From the NCBI GenBank assembly GCA_944386685.1, contig CALXCA010000003.1:1-64000 (forward strand): 64,000 nucleotides of DNA, given 5' to 3'. A program made the position numbers and the translations under genes. This document shows, piece after piece, positions 17,532 to 26,255 of this stretch. The stretch's first letter is position 1; each line of letters begins with the position of its first letter. Below the pieces are notes generated by a model. It made no database searches. It was given only the letters and a program-made list of their open reading frames with translations, and had not been told where the DNA came from. The DNA is from an uncultured Clostridia bacterium (GTDB lineage: Bacteria > Bacillota > Clostridia > TANB77 > CAG-508).

Positions 17532-17765
17532 GACTGTTCTATTTCATAATCAATTACATACTCTAATCTATTGTCCACTTTCACAAACTTGTAGTCTCAA
17601 TTCTAATTTTTTCTTTTTGTAAAAAAAAGGGATTGGGAATTTTCCCATTTAGAATTTCGGTCTCCCAAATTCAGTGCTTGCTAGGACATAAAATTGCATT
17701 TTTCTTATTTTTAATGTACCAATTTATATACCAAAATAGATCATTTAAATGTTCTTATAAGTTAG

Positions 17766-17802
17766 AAAAAGCACCTAAATTTTTCCAATCCAGGTACTTT
17801 TC
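17766..17802 (-). terminator. Terminator of the replication-module operon
   Basis: Minus strand reads AAAAGTACCT, a 15-base loop, then AGGTGCTTTTT; it lies 11 bases after the ParB-like gene. Confidence 0.65.
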
Positions 17803-17812
17803 GTTTTACTTT

Positions 17813-18127
17813 TTAGATTTTTTTTAATTTATAATTTTTTCTATGAAAGTTCATTTCTTTTATTCTGTCGTTCATTAATTTGTTACCTATAATTTTACAT
17901 GGTACCTCTTTAAGTCCTGCATTTTTAGCAGCAATAAATGTATTTAATGATTTATAAATGACATAATCTTTTCCTACTTTCGTAGCAGTAAATGGTCTTC
18001 TAACTCCAAATAATTTTATTTCCATCTCTTTACTTTTTATTATATCATTGTATTTAAATTCAAAGAACTCATCTCCTATTTTTATTTTTTCTACTGGTAT
18101 ATTTTCAATTTTCATATATTTATTCAT
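17813..18127 (-). CDS. Short ParB-like (ParB/Srx fold) protein
   Basis: 104 residues. IPVEKIKIGDEFFEF near the start and RRPFTATKVGKDYVIYKSLNTFIAAKNAGLKEVPCKII give the pattern of a ParB N-terminal domain (a position-to-be-kept motif, then the ING-type GxRR-like region, then the strand ending in VPCKI). There is no helix-turn-helix DNA-binding part, so it is not a complete partition protein. Last gene of the operon xis, replisome organiser, dnaC, parB-like. GAGAGGAAT precedes the ATG. Such stand-alone ParB-fold proteins are frequent in phages and integrative elements. Confidence 0.6.
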   Translation of the reverse strand: MNKYMKIENIPVEKIKIGDEFFEFKYNDIIKSKEMEIKLFGVRRPFTATKVGKDYVIYKSLNTFIAAKNAGLKEVPCKIIGNKLMNDRIKEMNFHRKNYKLKKI

Positions 18128-18216
18128 AATTATTCCTCTCTTTCTATTTACTTTTTATATTTTTTATATTACAATAATAATAAATCACTTGGGTTAGTAT
18201 TTTTAGTTTTGCAGAC

Positions 18217-19032
18217 TTATACTAACTCTTTTTTCATACTTTTTAGTGTCAATCCATAACACATTTGATACAATTTTGAGATAATTGCATCTACTAATTG
18301 CTCGTCTTGACTTTGACTAAATCTTTCTATTAATCCTTGTTTATCAAATCTTGTTGTAATAATTATTGGTAATCTATTTTCGTTTCTATTTTCTATTATT
18401 GTGTATAATTTTTCTAATGCCCAATTGCTTATTTTTTCTGTTCCTAGATCATCAATTATTATCATATCTACATTTGAATATAGCTCAATTAATTCGTTTT
18501 CTGACTTCGTATTATCCTTAAAAGTTTCCTTTATCATATCTAATAAAGTCGTCAATCTTCCCATTAATACTATCTTGTCATTTTCAATTAATTTATTAGC
18601 AATTGATGCTGCTAAATGTGTTTTTCCAACTCCTGACTCGTCCATTATTATCAGTCCATTGGTATTTGCACTTGTAATATTTTTATTTACATAGTCTTTA
18701 GCAATTGCTATAGCTAATTCATTTTCAGAATTACTATTAAAATTTTCAAAGTTCAGATTTTGAAATTTCATGCCAATATAATTTTGTTTATATATCTTGT
18801 TTATAACCTCTCTAAAATGTTTTCTTTTTGCAATTTCATAGTCTCGTTTATCTTTCTCGTTCCAATATTCTTGTGCTTTTTTACAAGTACATCTTTCATA
18901 TTCAATATTATCTGGAGAAAAATTAGCATATAAATAATCAAGACCTATTGTATTTAATTCTCTTCCACAAAATTCACATTTTTTCATTTTTTTGTGGATA
19001 ACTTCGTTATATTTTATATTCCCTAAAACCAT
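18217..19032 (-). CDS. DnaC-type helicase loader of the mobile element
   Basis: 271 residues. The N-terminus has four cysteines (CEFCGRE and ERCTCKKA, residues 19-54) likely binding zinc. The AAA+ core has Walker A DESGVGKTHLA (about 128-138), Walker B MIIIDDLGTEK (about 188-198) and a sensor IITTRFD (about 227). This is the IstB/DnaC loader layout used by phages and integrative elements to recruit the host replicative helicase. The start overlaps the replisome organiser gene by 26 bases, so the two are co-translated. GAGGAGAGC lies upstream of the ATG. Confidence 0.85.
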   Translation of the reverse strand: MVLGNIKYNEVIHKKMKKCEFCGRELNTIGLDYLYANFSPDNIEYERCTCKKAQEYWNEKDKRDYEIAKRKHFREVINKIYKQNYIGMKFQNLNFENFNSNSENELAIAIAKDYVNKNITSANTNGLIIMDESGVGKTHLAASIANKLIENDKIVLMGRLTTLLDMIKETFKDNTKSENELIELYSNVDMIIIDDLGTEKISNWALEKLYTIIENRNENRLPIIITTRFDKQGLIERFSQSQDEQLVDAIISKLYQMCYGLTLKSMKKELV

Positions 19033-19525
19033 TTTCGCTCTCCTCTCTTATATTTTTTTCTTTTCTCATTCTTAATTCTTTTGTATTTTTTTCTTGTCCG
19101 TTACTTAACGTTTGAATAACGTTACTTTTTTCTTTTTCACTTTTTAATTTTTCACGATATCTTTTTTGTCTTTCTCTATTTTGCATTTGATATTTTTCAT
19201 AGTTTTCAATACTTTGATACTTGTCCCAATTTTTTATTAGAAATGTTTCCCCTTCTTTTATTAACATTTCTAATTCCAGAAATTTATTTAGAATTTTTTC
19301 TATTTTTTTCTTAGATTTTCCCATAATCTTTGAAAAATTTTCTATTGTCATAGGATTATTACCTCCTATTTCTAACCTTCCTTTGTTATTACATTCAACT
19401 GCTAATGCAATTAACTGTATCCATACTCTAAAATAAGTATCACCATCAGTTAATTTTAAAATCAACTGAATTTTTCTGTTTGAAAATATGTTGGTTTCTG
19501 TTTTAAACCATGGTAATTCATACAT
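19007..19525 (-). CDS. Phage-type replisome organiser (DnaD-like N-terminus)
   Basis: 172 residues beginning WFKTETNIFSNRKIQLI, typical of the winged-helix N-terminal domain of phage replisome organisers, with FSKIMGKSKKKIEKILNKF as the recognition region and a basic tail (QNRERQKRYREKLK). It is expected to bind the element's replication origin and hand over to the DnaC-type loader encoded next. AAGGAGG precedes ATG 19525. Length fits the short organisers of integrative elements. Confidence 0.75.
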   Translation of the reverse strand: MYELPWFKTETNIFSNRKIQLILKLTDGDTYFRVWIQLIALAVECNNKGRLEIGGNNPMTIENFSKIMGKSKKKIEKILNKFLELEMLIKEGETFLIKNWDKYQSIENYEKYQMQNRERQKRYREKLKSEKEKSNVIQTLSNGQEKNTKELRMRKEKNIREESENGFREYKI

Positions 19526-19552
19526 AGCCTCCTTTCCTCACTTTCCTTTTAG

Positions 19553-19753
19553 TTAGTAACTAACTGATTCTTTTTCTTTTCTATTTAGATATTCGTCTAA
19601 TGCTTGAACTCTAAATAGAAATTTTCCACCAACTTTTGAGCATGGTATTTGCTTTCTTCTTACTAATTGATTAATCAACCAATAAGATATTCCTAAATAC
19701 TCTGCTGCTTCTTTCATTGTTAGTGTTGTTCTTTGTACTTTTTGTAATTCCAT
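19553..19753 (-). CDS. xis: Excisionase-like helix-turn-helix protein
   Basis: 66 residues with TMKEAAEYLGISYWLINQLVRRKQIPCSK in the middle (given as parts TMKEAAEYLGISYW and LINQLVRRKQIPC), a MerR/excisionase-type winged helix. Such proteins set the direction of tyrosine recombinases. It starts the minus-strand replication operon and is divergent from the 425-residue gene. GAGGTGA precedes the ATG. The integrase is 3.4 kb away but shares its type of promoter with the divergent gene beside xis. Confidence 0.75.
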   Translation of the reverse strand: MELQKVQRTTLTMKEAAEYLGISYWLINQLVRRKQIPCSKVGGKFLFRVQALDEYLNRKEKESVSY

Positions 19754-19783
19754 AAAATCACCTCATCTTTCTTTTATTTAAAG

Positions 19784-19825
19784 TTGACTTTTGTTAACAA
19801 TTGAATTATACTAATTATAGTTAAC
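19784..19825 (+). promoter_or_regulatory. Promoter P1 with paired GTTAAC sites
   Basis: TTGACT at 19784-19789, a 17-base spacer, TATACT at 19807-19812. GTTAAC occurs in the spacer (19793) and downstream of the -10 (19820), 27 bases apart. The integrase promoter at 23042 has the same layout. Confidence 0.75.
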
Positions 19826-19918
19826 CAAAACAAGAATTTTAGTGAAAGTTTTTTATAAATGATAACAGCTAAAAACCCTTACTGTACGGATTTTTACTGT
19901 TAACACGGAGGAATTAAA

Positions 19919-21196
19919 ATGGCAAAAAACGAATCTTATTCTATAAAATTAAACTTATACAATGGAAAAAATCCTTTTGAATTAAATAAATTTTATTCAA
20001 TTTCATTTGATACCAATAAAATAAATTTATCTACTAAACAAACTGATAAACTTGTAGAACAATTTTATAAAGAAATGAATATAAAAAGAAAAGATGAACT
20101 TATGGATGATCTATTTCTTACTTTAATACATAAACAATTTCCAAATTTTCCAGCTAATACATTATTTGTACAAGATATAGAAAAAATAGATTTAGATTTA
20201 AAATTAAGCTATGATTATAACAAAATTGCATTAGGAGATAATTTAATGGGCTTTTTAAATTTAGATTTTTATAAATTTGAAGATTTCTTTAAATTTTTCT
20301 GTACTTTTATTTTTATGTATTTCATTAAAATATCTAAAAAGCAATTAAATAAAATATTCAAAGGATTTGATGAAAATATTATTTATATAGATTCAAAAAG
20401 ACCTACACATATAGTAGAAAAATCTTTATTAAAAGAATGTGCTAAACAACTCTACGAAAGTGAAAAATATTATTTAATAGAAAAACAAAAATTATTCAGA
20501 AACTTTGTAGATTATATATTTAATAATAACAAAGAAAAAAGATTATCTAAATTAACTAACTCTCAAAGATTTTATATATTTCAAAACATATCAGAAGAAA
20601 TTCAAAATTTTGCAAATAATTATATATGTGATTATACATTAGGATTTTGGTTTAATGATCCTACTTTTAAAAGTAATATTTTAAATAAAATCAAAGAAAC
20701 TCTATCTGATCCATTATCTAATGAAAATTTTTTAATAGAAAATATGTTAAAAAATGATCCAGATGGAAAAAAGATTATAGGACACAAATATAGCTTTGAA
20801 ACTAATAATTTATTTACATATTTCTATATTATCCTTTATCATATTACCTTAAATAATGTTGAATACATAAAAAAGTGTCAAGTATGTGGAAAATATTTCT
20901 TCTCTGATAAAAATAATACATTATATTGTAATGGTAAATACTCTAAAGATATTACTTGTAAAGAATATGGAAAAAAAACTTCTCAAAAAAGGAAGGAAAA
21001 TGAAGAACCTGTATATGGTAAATATAGACAAATATATGCAAAAAAGGCCATGATGGTAAAAAGAAATCCAGACATTGAATATTACAAAACTAACTATGAA
21101 AAGTGGAAAAAAGAAGCTAGACAATTTATTAATGATATTAAATTTGGCAAAAAGACTTATGATGAATTTAATAAATGGTTAGATGAAAATATCTAA
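19919..21196 (+). CDS. DUF6076-like protein with C-terminal zinc motif
   Basis: 425 residues from ATG 19919 (GGAGG nine bases upstream). The last 130 residues hold a likely zinc site, KKCQVCGKYFFSD and LYCNG..ITCKEYG, followed by a basic helical end (AKKAMMVKRNPD). The N-terminal 300 residues are helical with no motif I recognise. The shape recalls the DUF6076 proteins common near integrases in clostridial elements; function unknown. It is driven by the P1 promoter and followed by a terminator, so it is a single-gene unit co-regulated with the integrase. Confidence 0.6.
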   Translation: MAKNESYSIKLNLYNGKNPFELNKFYSISFDTNKINLSTKQTDKLVEQFYKEMNIKRKDELMDDLFLTLIHKQFPNFPANTLFVQDIEKIDLDLKLSYDYNKIALGDNLMGFLNLDFYKFEDFFKFFCTFIFMYFIKISKKQLNKIFKGFDENIIYIDSKRPTHIVEKSLLKECAKQLYESEKYYLIEKQKLFRNFVDYIFNNNKEKRLSKLTNSQRFYIFQNISEEIQNFANNYICDYTLGFWFNDPTFKSNILNKIKETLSDPLSNENFLIENMLKNDPDGKKIIGHKYSFETNNLFTYFYIILYHITLNNVEYIKKCQVCGKYFFSDKNNTLYCNGKYSKDITCKEYGKKTSQKRKENEEPVYGKYRQIYAKKAMMVKRNPDIEYYKTNYEKWKKEARQFINDIKFGKKTYDEFNKWLDENI

Positions 21197-21229
21197 AAAG
21201 GTTACGCACAAATGCATAACCTTTTATTT
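21195..21229 (+). terminator. Terminator of the DUF6076-like gene
   Basis: Arms AAAAGGTTACGCA and TGCATAACCTTTT with a four-base loop and one mismatch, followed by ATTT, starting at the stop codon. Confidence 0.75.
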
Positions 21230-21922
21230 ATGTTTTATATTTAACCTTTTGTCTATTCCAAATTTAATTAATATTTTACCTAAAGGTATCATTACTATAT
21301 ATTTCAATAATAATTTTATTAATTTAAATGGTAAAATAATAAAATATATTATTATTTTTATGCAAGGCATTTCTACAATTTTATATAGTGAAAGCTCAAA
21401 TTTTACTAAAAATAAATTTATTTTATACTTCCACCATTTGTAATTTATATTTGGATCAAAATATATTCCATTTGTAAAAAAAGATATTGCTTTAAACTTT
21501 AACGGTAATTCGAAATTGTATAAACCAATCTCTTTTCTTATTTGGTTTAACATATCAGCAACTATGTATAATATTGTTTGTGAATCATAATATTGACATT
21601 TTTTCACTATTTCTGACGAATATTCTCTAAAAGTGCAATATTTCTTATACATTTTTTTTGATCCATAAATAAAAATAGTTGAACCAAAATCAAAGAACTT
21701 TGATTTCATTTCTTCGTCTAAAAGCAATTCCCCACCTTTTATATATGTTTCTTTAAGTAAATTTATAAATTCCATATATTTTTCTTTTTTTAATTCATGC
21801 TTTTTAAATTTTAATTCGTTATATTTTCCTAATAAATAAATTAATACTGTTACAAATATAGATATAAGTGCAATTTGTTCTGAAGTCAATCCTTTAAATA
21901 TATTTATTATTGTATCTATCAA
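21224..21922 (-). CDS. Membrane protein of unknown function
   Basis: 232 residues from a TTG at 21922 (GAAGGTG upstream). One membrane segment at about residues 17-35 (ALISIFVTVLIYLLG) is followed by a lysine-rich stretch, a cytoplasmic domain of about 130 residues, and a hydrophobic C-terminus with two possible segments (about 180-225). No known domain. It shares the minus-strand unit with the 310-residue gene upstream (50-base gap). Membrane-anchored accessory proteins often accompany defence sensors, but no evidence beyond location supports that here. Confidence 0.6.
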   Translation of the reverse strand: MIDTIINIFKGLTSEQIALISIFVTVLIYLLGKYNELKFKKHELKKEKYMEFINLLKETYIKGGELLLDEEMKSKFFDFGSTIFIYGSKKMYKKYCTFREYSSEIVKKCQYYDSQTILYIVADMLNQIRKEIGLYNFELPLKFKAISFFTNGIYFDPNINYKWWKYKINLFLVKFELSLYKIVEMPCIKIIIYFIILPFKLIKLLLKYIVMIPLGKILIKFGIDKRLNIKHK

Positions 21923-21971
21923 TTATTTTCACCTTCTCTTATTTGATTATTTTTAATTATTTAAAACATTT

Positions 21972-22904
21972 TTATTGTATCAATCCTGCAATCTCATTTA
22001 AAATTTTTCCTAACCTTTTAGATTGTTTCTCTTTTTCTTCTTCAGTATTCATATATTCTAATTGCATATCTATTACTGTTTTTAAATATATATAATATTC
22101 TTTACTTTCATCTTCATCTAATTCATGTATGCTTTTACTTAAAATTCCATATAGATTTTTTAATAAGCCTCTAATTCTTGGATCAAATTTATCTTTAACA
22201 AAATTTATTTTTGTGTCCATGTGGTTATCATCTAATTTTGCTTCTCCTAAATAAAACAAAATTAATTTTTCAAATATTCTTCGCAAATATGCATATGCTC
22301 CCACGAAGAAATGATCTGCATTTGATAAATCCGCTTTTTTGTAATCATCATAAGCATTTAATTTTTCAAGAATATTTTTATATTTATCAAAGTCGAACCC
22401 CTTTATAGTTAACATTGATGGATTTTGTCCTATTTTTCTCACAATAAAACATCCATCCTTTAGTTCAATAGATATCATCATTAAATATCTATGTTGACTA
22501 TTATTGGTACATTCAAATAAATACTCAATATACCAAATTTTATTATTATATAATTTTTCTTTTTTATATGGTGGCATTGCTCCCCAAATGTTTCCTTTCT
22601 TTACATCTACTCTTCCTGCAACACCATTTGCAAAGCTTTCTGTAATAATCATATTTTCAGTTGTAAAATTTATATCCGTCATAAAATCTATGTATTTTAC
22701 TTGAATATTAAAAGGAAATTCTTTTTTGCATTTATGACAATATGTTATTATTTTTTCTTTATTAATTCCGATATATTTTTTAAATTTTTCAAATTCTTCC
22801 TTGTTTAAATGATATTCATCTTCTTCTAATTTGAATATCTCAAATCTTTCCTTTGTATATAATGATACATTGTTAAATAAGAAGTCTAAGCTTTTTTCTT
22901 CCAT
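21972..22904 (-). CDS. Zinc-motif protein with HEPN/DUF4145-like C-terminus
   Basis: 310 residues from ATG 22904. A CxxC pair (CHKCKKEF, about 57-64) opens an N-terminal domain, and the C-terminal 120 residues are helical with AYAYLRRIFEKLI and ILSKSIHELDEDES, similar in layout to the DUF4145/HEPN-like tails of small defence proteins (RRxxE-type helix, then a conserved H). The classic HEPN R-x4-H is not clear. It is preceded by a TATAAT on the minus strand (22932-22937) and the TGTCGAAA box at 22975-22990, and is followed by the membrane protein gene. Confidence 0.55.
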   Translation of the reverse strand: MEEKSLDFLFNNVSLYTKERFEIFKLEEDEYHLNKEEFEKFKKYIGINKEKIITYCHKCKKEFPFNIQVKYIDFMTDINFTTENMIITESFANGVAGRVDVKKGNIWGAMPPYKKEKLYNNKIWYIEYLFECTNNSQHRYLMMISIELKDGCFIVRKIGQNPSMLTIKGFDFDKYKNILEKLNAYDDYKKADLSNADHFFVGAYAYLRRIFEKLILFYLGEAKLDDNHMDTKINFVKDKFDPRIRGLLKNLYGILSKSIHELDEDESKEYYIYLKTVIDMQLEYMNTEEEKEKQSKRLGKILNEIAGLIQ

Positions 22905-22974
22905 ACATCACATCTCCTTTCTTTCTGTCGCATTATATCATATTTTCTGCAAAAAATCCAGCAAATTCCTGATA

Positions 22975-22990
22975 TGACAAGTTTCGACAA
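22975..22990. promoter_or_regulatory. TGTCGAAA box upstream of the 310-residue gene
   Basis: TGACAAGTTTCGACAA, the reverse complement of the hamA box with no mismatch over these 16 bases. It lies 70-85 bases upstream of the minus-strand start and upstream of a minus-strand TATAAT. Confidence 0.5.
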
Positions 22991-23041
22991 TTTTCTTAAT
23001 ATTATTTTATTCAACTTGTCCAAATTTAATACCAAAACCTC

Positions 23042-23083
23042 TTGCACTTTGTTAACAATTGTATTATAATGATTGCAGTTAAC
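23042..23083 (+). promoter_or_regulatory. Integrase promoter P2 with paired GTTAAC sites
   Basis: TTGCAC at 23042-23047, 17-base spacer, TATAAT at 23065-23070. GTTAAC at 23051 and 23078, again 27 bases apart, as in P1. A common repressor binding both promoters is likely. Confidence 0.75.
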
Positions 23084-23138
23084 AATATGTAAATTTTCTC
23101 CCACCCATAGGTATGCCTGAAAGGAGGTGAAAAAGGTA

Positions 23139-24329
23139 ATGGCTGGGAGTATTGAAAAAAGAGGAAAAGATAGTTACAGGTTAGTATGTACAAATGGCTA
23201 TGACTTAAATGGAAATATAATTAAGCATACAAAAACAATACACGGAACTAAAAAAGATGCTCAAATAGAACTTGCTAAATTCGTTGCTGATGTTCAAAAC
23301 GGTCTTGTAATTGAAGGAAAATCTCTTAAATTTTCTGAATTCACAGAAATATGGAAAAGAGATTATGGTTCAAAAGAACTTGCACCTTCAACATATAAAA
23401 GATATTGCAGAATGTTAGAAACAAGGATTCTTCCCTACTTTGGACATTTCTATATTAACAAAATTAAACCTACAGATATTATGCAATTTTATGATTTACT
23501 AAGTAAAGATACACAATTAGTTAGGAAGAAAAGTAATAATGGTAAGAAAACAATAAAACCTTTATCTGGTAAGACAATATTAGAGCATCACAGACTACTT
23601 CGTGCAATGCTACATAAAGCTATATATTGGCAATTAATTGTATCTAATCCTGCAGAAAGAGTTCAACCACCTAAAGCAATGAAACCTAAAAGAAGATATT
23701 ATGATGATGAACAATGTAAAATACTACTAGAAAATTTAACAGAACTTGGTGAAGAACAAATTAAATATAAGGTTGCAATCATCTTAACCATATTTACTGG
23801 TGTAAGACTTGGTGAACTTATGGGCTTAGAATGGCAAGACGTAGATTTCAAAACTGGTATAGTAAGTATAAATCGTTCTAGTCAATATTTAGCAGACAAA
23901 GGTGTATTTACTAAGACACCTAAAACAGAAAGTTCTATTAGAGATGTAGCAATTCCTGATTTCGTCGTTTCTTTACTTGAAGAATATAAGTTATGGTATG
24001 ATGAACAAAAATCATTCTATGGCGAATTATGGACGAATTCTAATAGGTTATTTGTACAAGCTGATGGCAAGCCTATGCACCCTTCTACAATTAGCAAATG
24101 GTTTGTAAAATATGTAGCACAAATAGGACTACCTGTAATTAACTTCCACGGATTAAGACACACAAATGCTACACTTTTAATATCACAAAATATTGATGTA
24201 GCAGTAGTAGCAGCAAGATTAGGTCATGCACAAATTACAACAACATTTAATTTCTATGTACACCCTATTATTTCTCATAACAGAAATGCAGGAAATGTAT
24301 TACAAAACTTGTTACTACAAAAAAACTAG
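23139..24329 (+). CDS. int: Tyrosine recombinase (integrase) of the element
   Basis: 396 residues from ATG 23139; AGGAGG is at 23122-23127, so the in-frame GTG at 23127 that overlaps it is unlikely to be used. Order: an AP2-like arm-binding N-terminus (GSIEKRGKDSYRLV, HTKTIHGTKKDA), a SAM-like core-binding domain (about 60-170), and the catalytic domain with TGVRLGEL (Arg), HGLRHTNATLL (His-x-x-Arg), LGHAQITTTFNFY with the Tyr nucleophile at the end. This is the Tn916/phage-like Int family. The gene points toward the tRNA fragment 270 bases away, the usual place for an attachment site. Confidence 0.93.
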   Translation: MAGSIEKRGKDSYRLVCTNGYDLNGNIIKHTKTIHGTKKDAQIELAKFVADVQNGLVIEGKSLKFSEFTEIWKRDYGSKELAPSTYKRYCRMLETRILPYFGHFYINKIKPTDIMQFYDLLSKDTQLVRKKSNNGKKTIKPLSGKTILEHHRLLRAMLHKAIYWQLIVSNPAERVQPPKAMKPKRRYYDDEQCKILLENLTELGEEQIKYKVAIILTIFTGVRLGELMGLEWQDVDFKTGIVSINRSSQYLADKGVFTKTPKTESSIRDVAIPDFVVSLLEEYKLWYDEQKSFYGELWTNSNRLFVQADGKPMHPSTISKWFVKYVAQIGLPVINFHGLRHTNATLLISQNIDVAVVAARLGHAQITTTFNFYVHPIISHNRNAGNVLQNLLLQKN

Positions 24330-24395
24330 TCTAAAATCTTTTTTCAAATTTCACTAAAGTGATTTAAAAAGTCATTAAATTTTTCACGATAAAAA

Positions 24396-24443
24396 AGTAA
24401 AAGACTACTAAATATTAAATTAGGTTTCCCATAGTCTTTTACT
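24396..24443 (+). terminator. Hairpin after the integrase gene
   Basis: Perfect 12-bp arms AGTAAAAGACTA and TAGTCTTTTACT with a 24-base loop between int and the attachment site. There is no strong T-run; it may be a terminator or a protein-binding site in the att region. Confidence 0.45.
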
Positions 24444-24596
24444 GAAAATTTATTAGAAATATCAATGTTTTTTGAGGATTTATTCCCCAACTTTTCCCCA
24501 ATTCTACATAATAATGCTATTTTCAAGCATTATTGTAAACTGCTTGAAGAATATAAAAAATCGCTACAACTTAGATAGCTGTAACGACATAAGTTT

Positions 24597-24640
24597 GGTT
24601 GCGGGGGAAGGACTCGAACTTACGACCTTCGGGTTATGAG
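24597..24640 (-). other. 3' fragment of an initiator tRNA-Met gene, likely attachment site
   Basis: Read on the minus strand the 44 bases begin CTCATAACCCG (anticodon CAT and the 3' side of its stem), continue through GGTCGTAAG and the T-arm TTCGAGTC, and finish with CCCCCGCAACCA including CCA. The CCC next to the loop is typical of initiator tRNA. The 5' half is not present on the adjoining side (24641 onward is unrelated AT-rich sequence), so this is not a working tRNA gene. Its position beside int marks it as the att core, 3' end of the tRNA being the usual target. Confidence 0.8.
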
Positions 24641-24666
24641 ATATAATTTTGATTACTTTTTATTTT

Positions 24667-26026
24667 TTATAAAGCTATATTACTTCCGAATAATTTATTT
24701 ATTGCTTTTTTTATATTCTTATCATCAAGTCCAAATCTTTTTAATTGCATAATATAAACTAATCTTTCTAAATAAATAATTCCTACAAATCCATCCGAAT
24801 CTAAATCAATGTCCATATTTCCATGTGCGAAATCATTTCTTAACTTTTGTAAATTTGTAAATATTTTATCTTTATTTTTTATATGATTTAAACTACATAA
24901 ATGTTGTAAGAATGCTTCAGATGCGTCTTTTAATTCTTTATTAGTATAGATAAGTTTACTTTCTAAGTTATCTTTTCCAATATTCTCTACTATTTTTTCT
25001 ATTATCTTGCTTTTTGTTTTATCATAATTACTAGATAATTGTAACAAATCCTTTTTTATTTCTTCAATTTTATTTATTTTAGTCTTTCTATGTTTCACAC
25101 CATTAGGAAATAATTGACTAAATTCCCATTCAAATGCAGAAGAAATTACAACAAAGATTTGCGGTGTAATCTGATTTCTCTTTATTTCATTCTCTGGTAT
25201 ATGTCGTATAAAAATTTTCTCATCAATAATTGCTTGCAATATTTTATCATCAATTGGTTTTATAAAATCATATTCTATATAATGTTTTTTTACATAATCT
25301 TCTTCTGGATTGACCATATTATGTACCCAGATAGTCATTTGCCCAACCTTCAAATATCTGCCTTCTTTATCTCTTATAAGTAATTCTATACTGTTTAAAT
25401 TAATATTTTGCCTATAGTATAAATAAGATATGAATGTATAACATGACATTATAATATCATAAATTAACTCATAATTAACTAATAAACTATTCCATTCAAA
25501 TTTTAGAATAGTATTGGCAGAAAAAAATTATTAATATTTTTTTTGAGATTTTTCTTTTTATTTCAAAACTATAGTCAATTATAGTATTTTTTACCTTTAT
25601 CTGCTTTTTTCTCGAATTTACTTCTTCAAATGGTTTTATTGAAATATCCATATTTCCTTTTTCATAATATTTAAATTCACTTAATACCCTTGTGGAATCA
25701 TATATATAATCTAATTCCTTTGCATAAATGTTTAGAGCATCAATTCTTTGTTCTTCATGTTTAAATTCTATCATTCCAAATATTCTAAAAGTTGAAACTA
25801 AGCATATACTATCCAAATTATGATTATGAAATATAATAGCATCATTCCAATTTGGAAACAATTTAACTTTTAACACTTGTATATTATAAGTTTCTTCATG
25901 TTTTTCATCTAAATTATCAGCAAATTTTTTCAGATTAACTCCATTTTCATTAACTACTGTTATATATTCATCATCTAACTCAAATCTATATTTTTCATTA
26001 TTATAAATATAATATCCGCTTTTCAT
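24667..26026 (-). pseudogene. ApeA-like HEPN protein, broken by a frameshift
   Basis: Two open frames, 25496-26026 (start ATG 26026 after GGAGG) and the frame ending at 24667, form one gene of about 450 residues if one base is restored. The break lies at the run of eight A (minus strand, at about 25536-25543): with nine A the first frame reads on as ISKKNINNFFSANTILKFEW and joins the second. The C-terminal part has the HEPN ribonuclease motif RNDFAH (R-x4-H) near an NLQKL helix. The N-terminal part looks beta-rich as in ApeA N-terminal domains. HEPN proteins of this type act in abortive infection. A real mutation, phase variation or a sequencing slip are all possible. Confidence 0.65.
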
Positions 26027-26255
26027 GTTCCTCCTATCTATCACAATTGATATAAAATGTTGTTTCTACCATTATATCACCATACATAAAATTCAGAATA
26101 TAATATACTACTCGATGTTGCTGAATATTCTGCCATTTTTAATTTTATTATTAAATGCACATCTTGACAGCAATTCTAAAATGATGTATTGTCAATATAT
26201 CCATTTTTCAAATAATTTTATTATGTATAAATATAACTAGATTATTTTCACTCAC

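Noticed and set aside
22886-23104. Minus-strand 72-codon frame upstream of the 310-residue gene
   Set aside because: It overlaps the promoter and regulatory boxes and the start of the next gene, and has no ribosome binding site.
24344-24526. Minus-strand 60-codon frame after the integrase
   Set aside because: It covers the hairpin and att region and has no ribosome binding site or family.
24597-24640. A complete tRNA gene
   Set aside because: Only the anticodon loop, variable region, T-arm and acceptor 3' side are present; D-arm and 5' acceptor are missing on the expected side.
1-24640. A conjugative element (ICE)
   Set aside because: Integrase and excisionase fit, but no relaxase, coupling protein or VirB4-type gene is in the window; the missing left part could hold them, so the label is left open.
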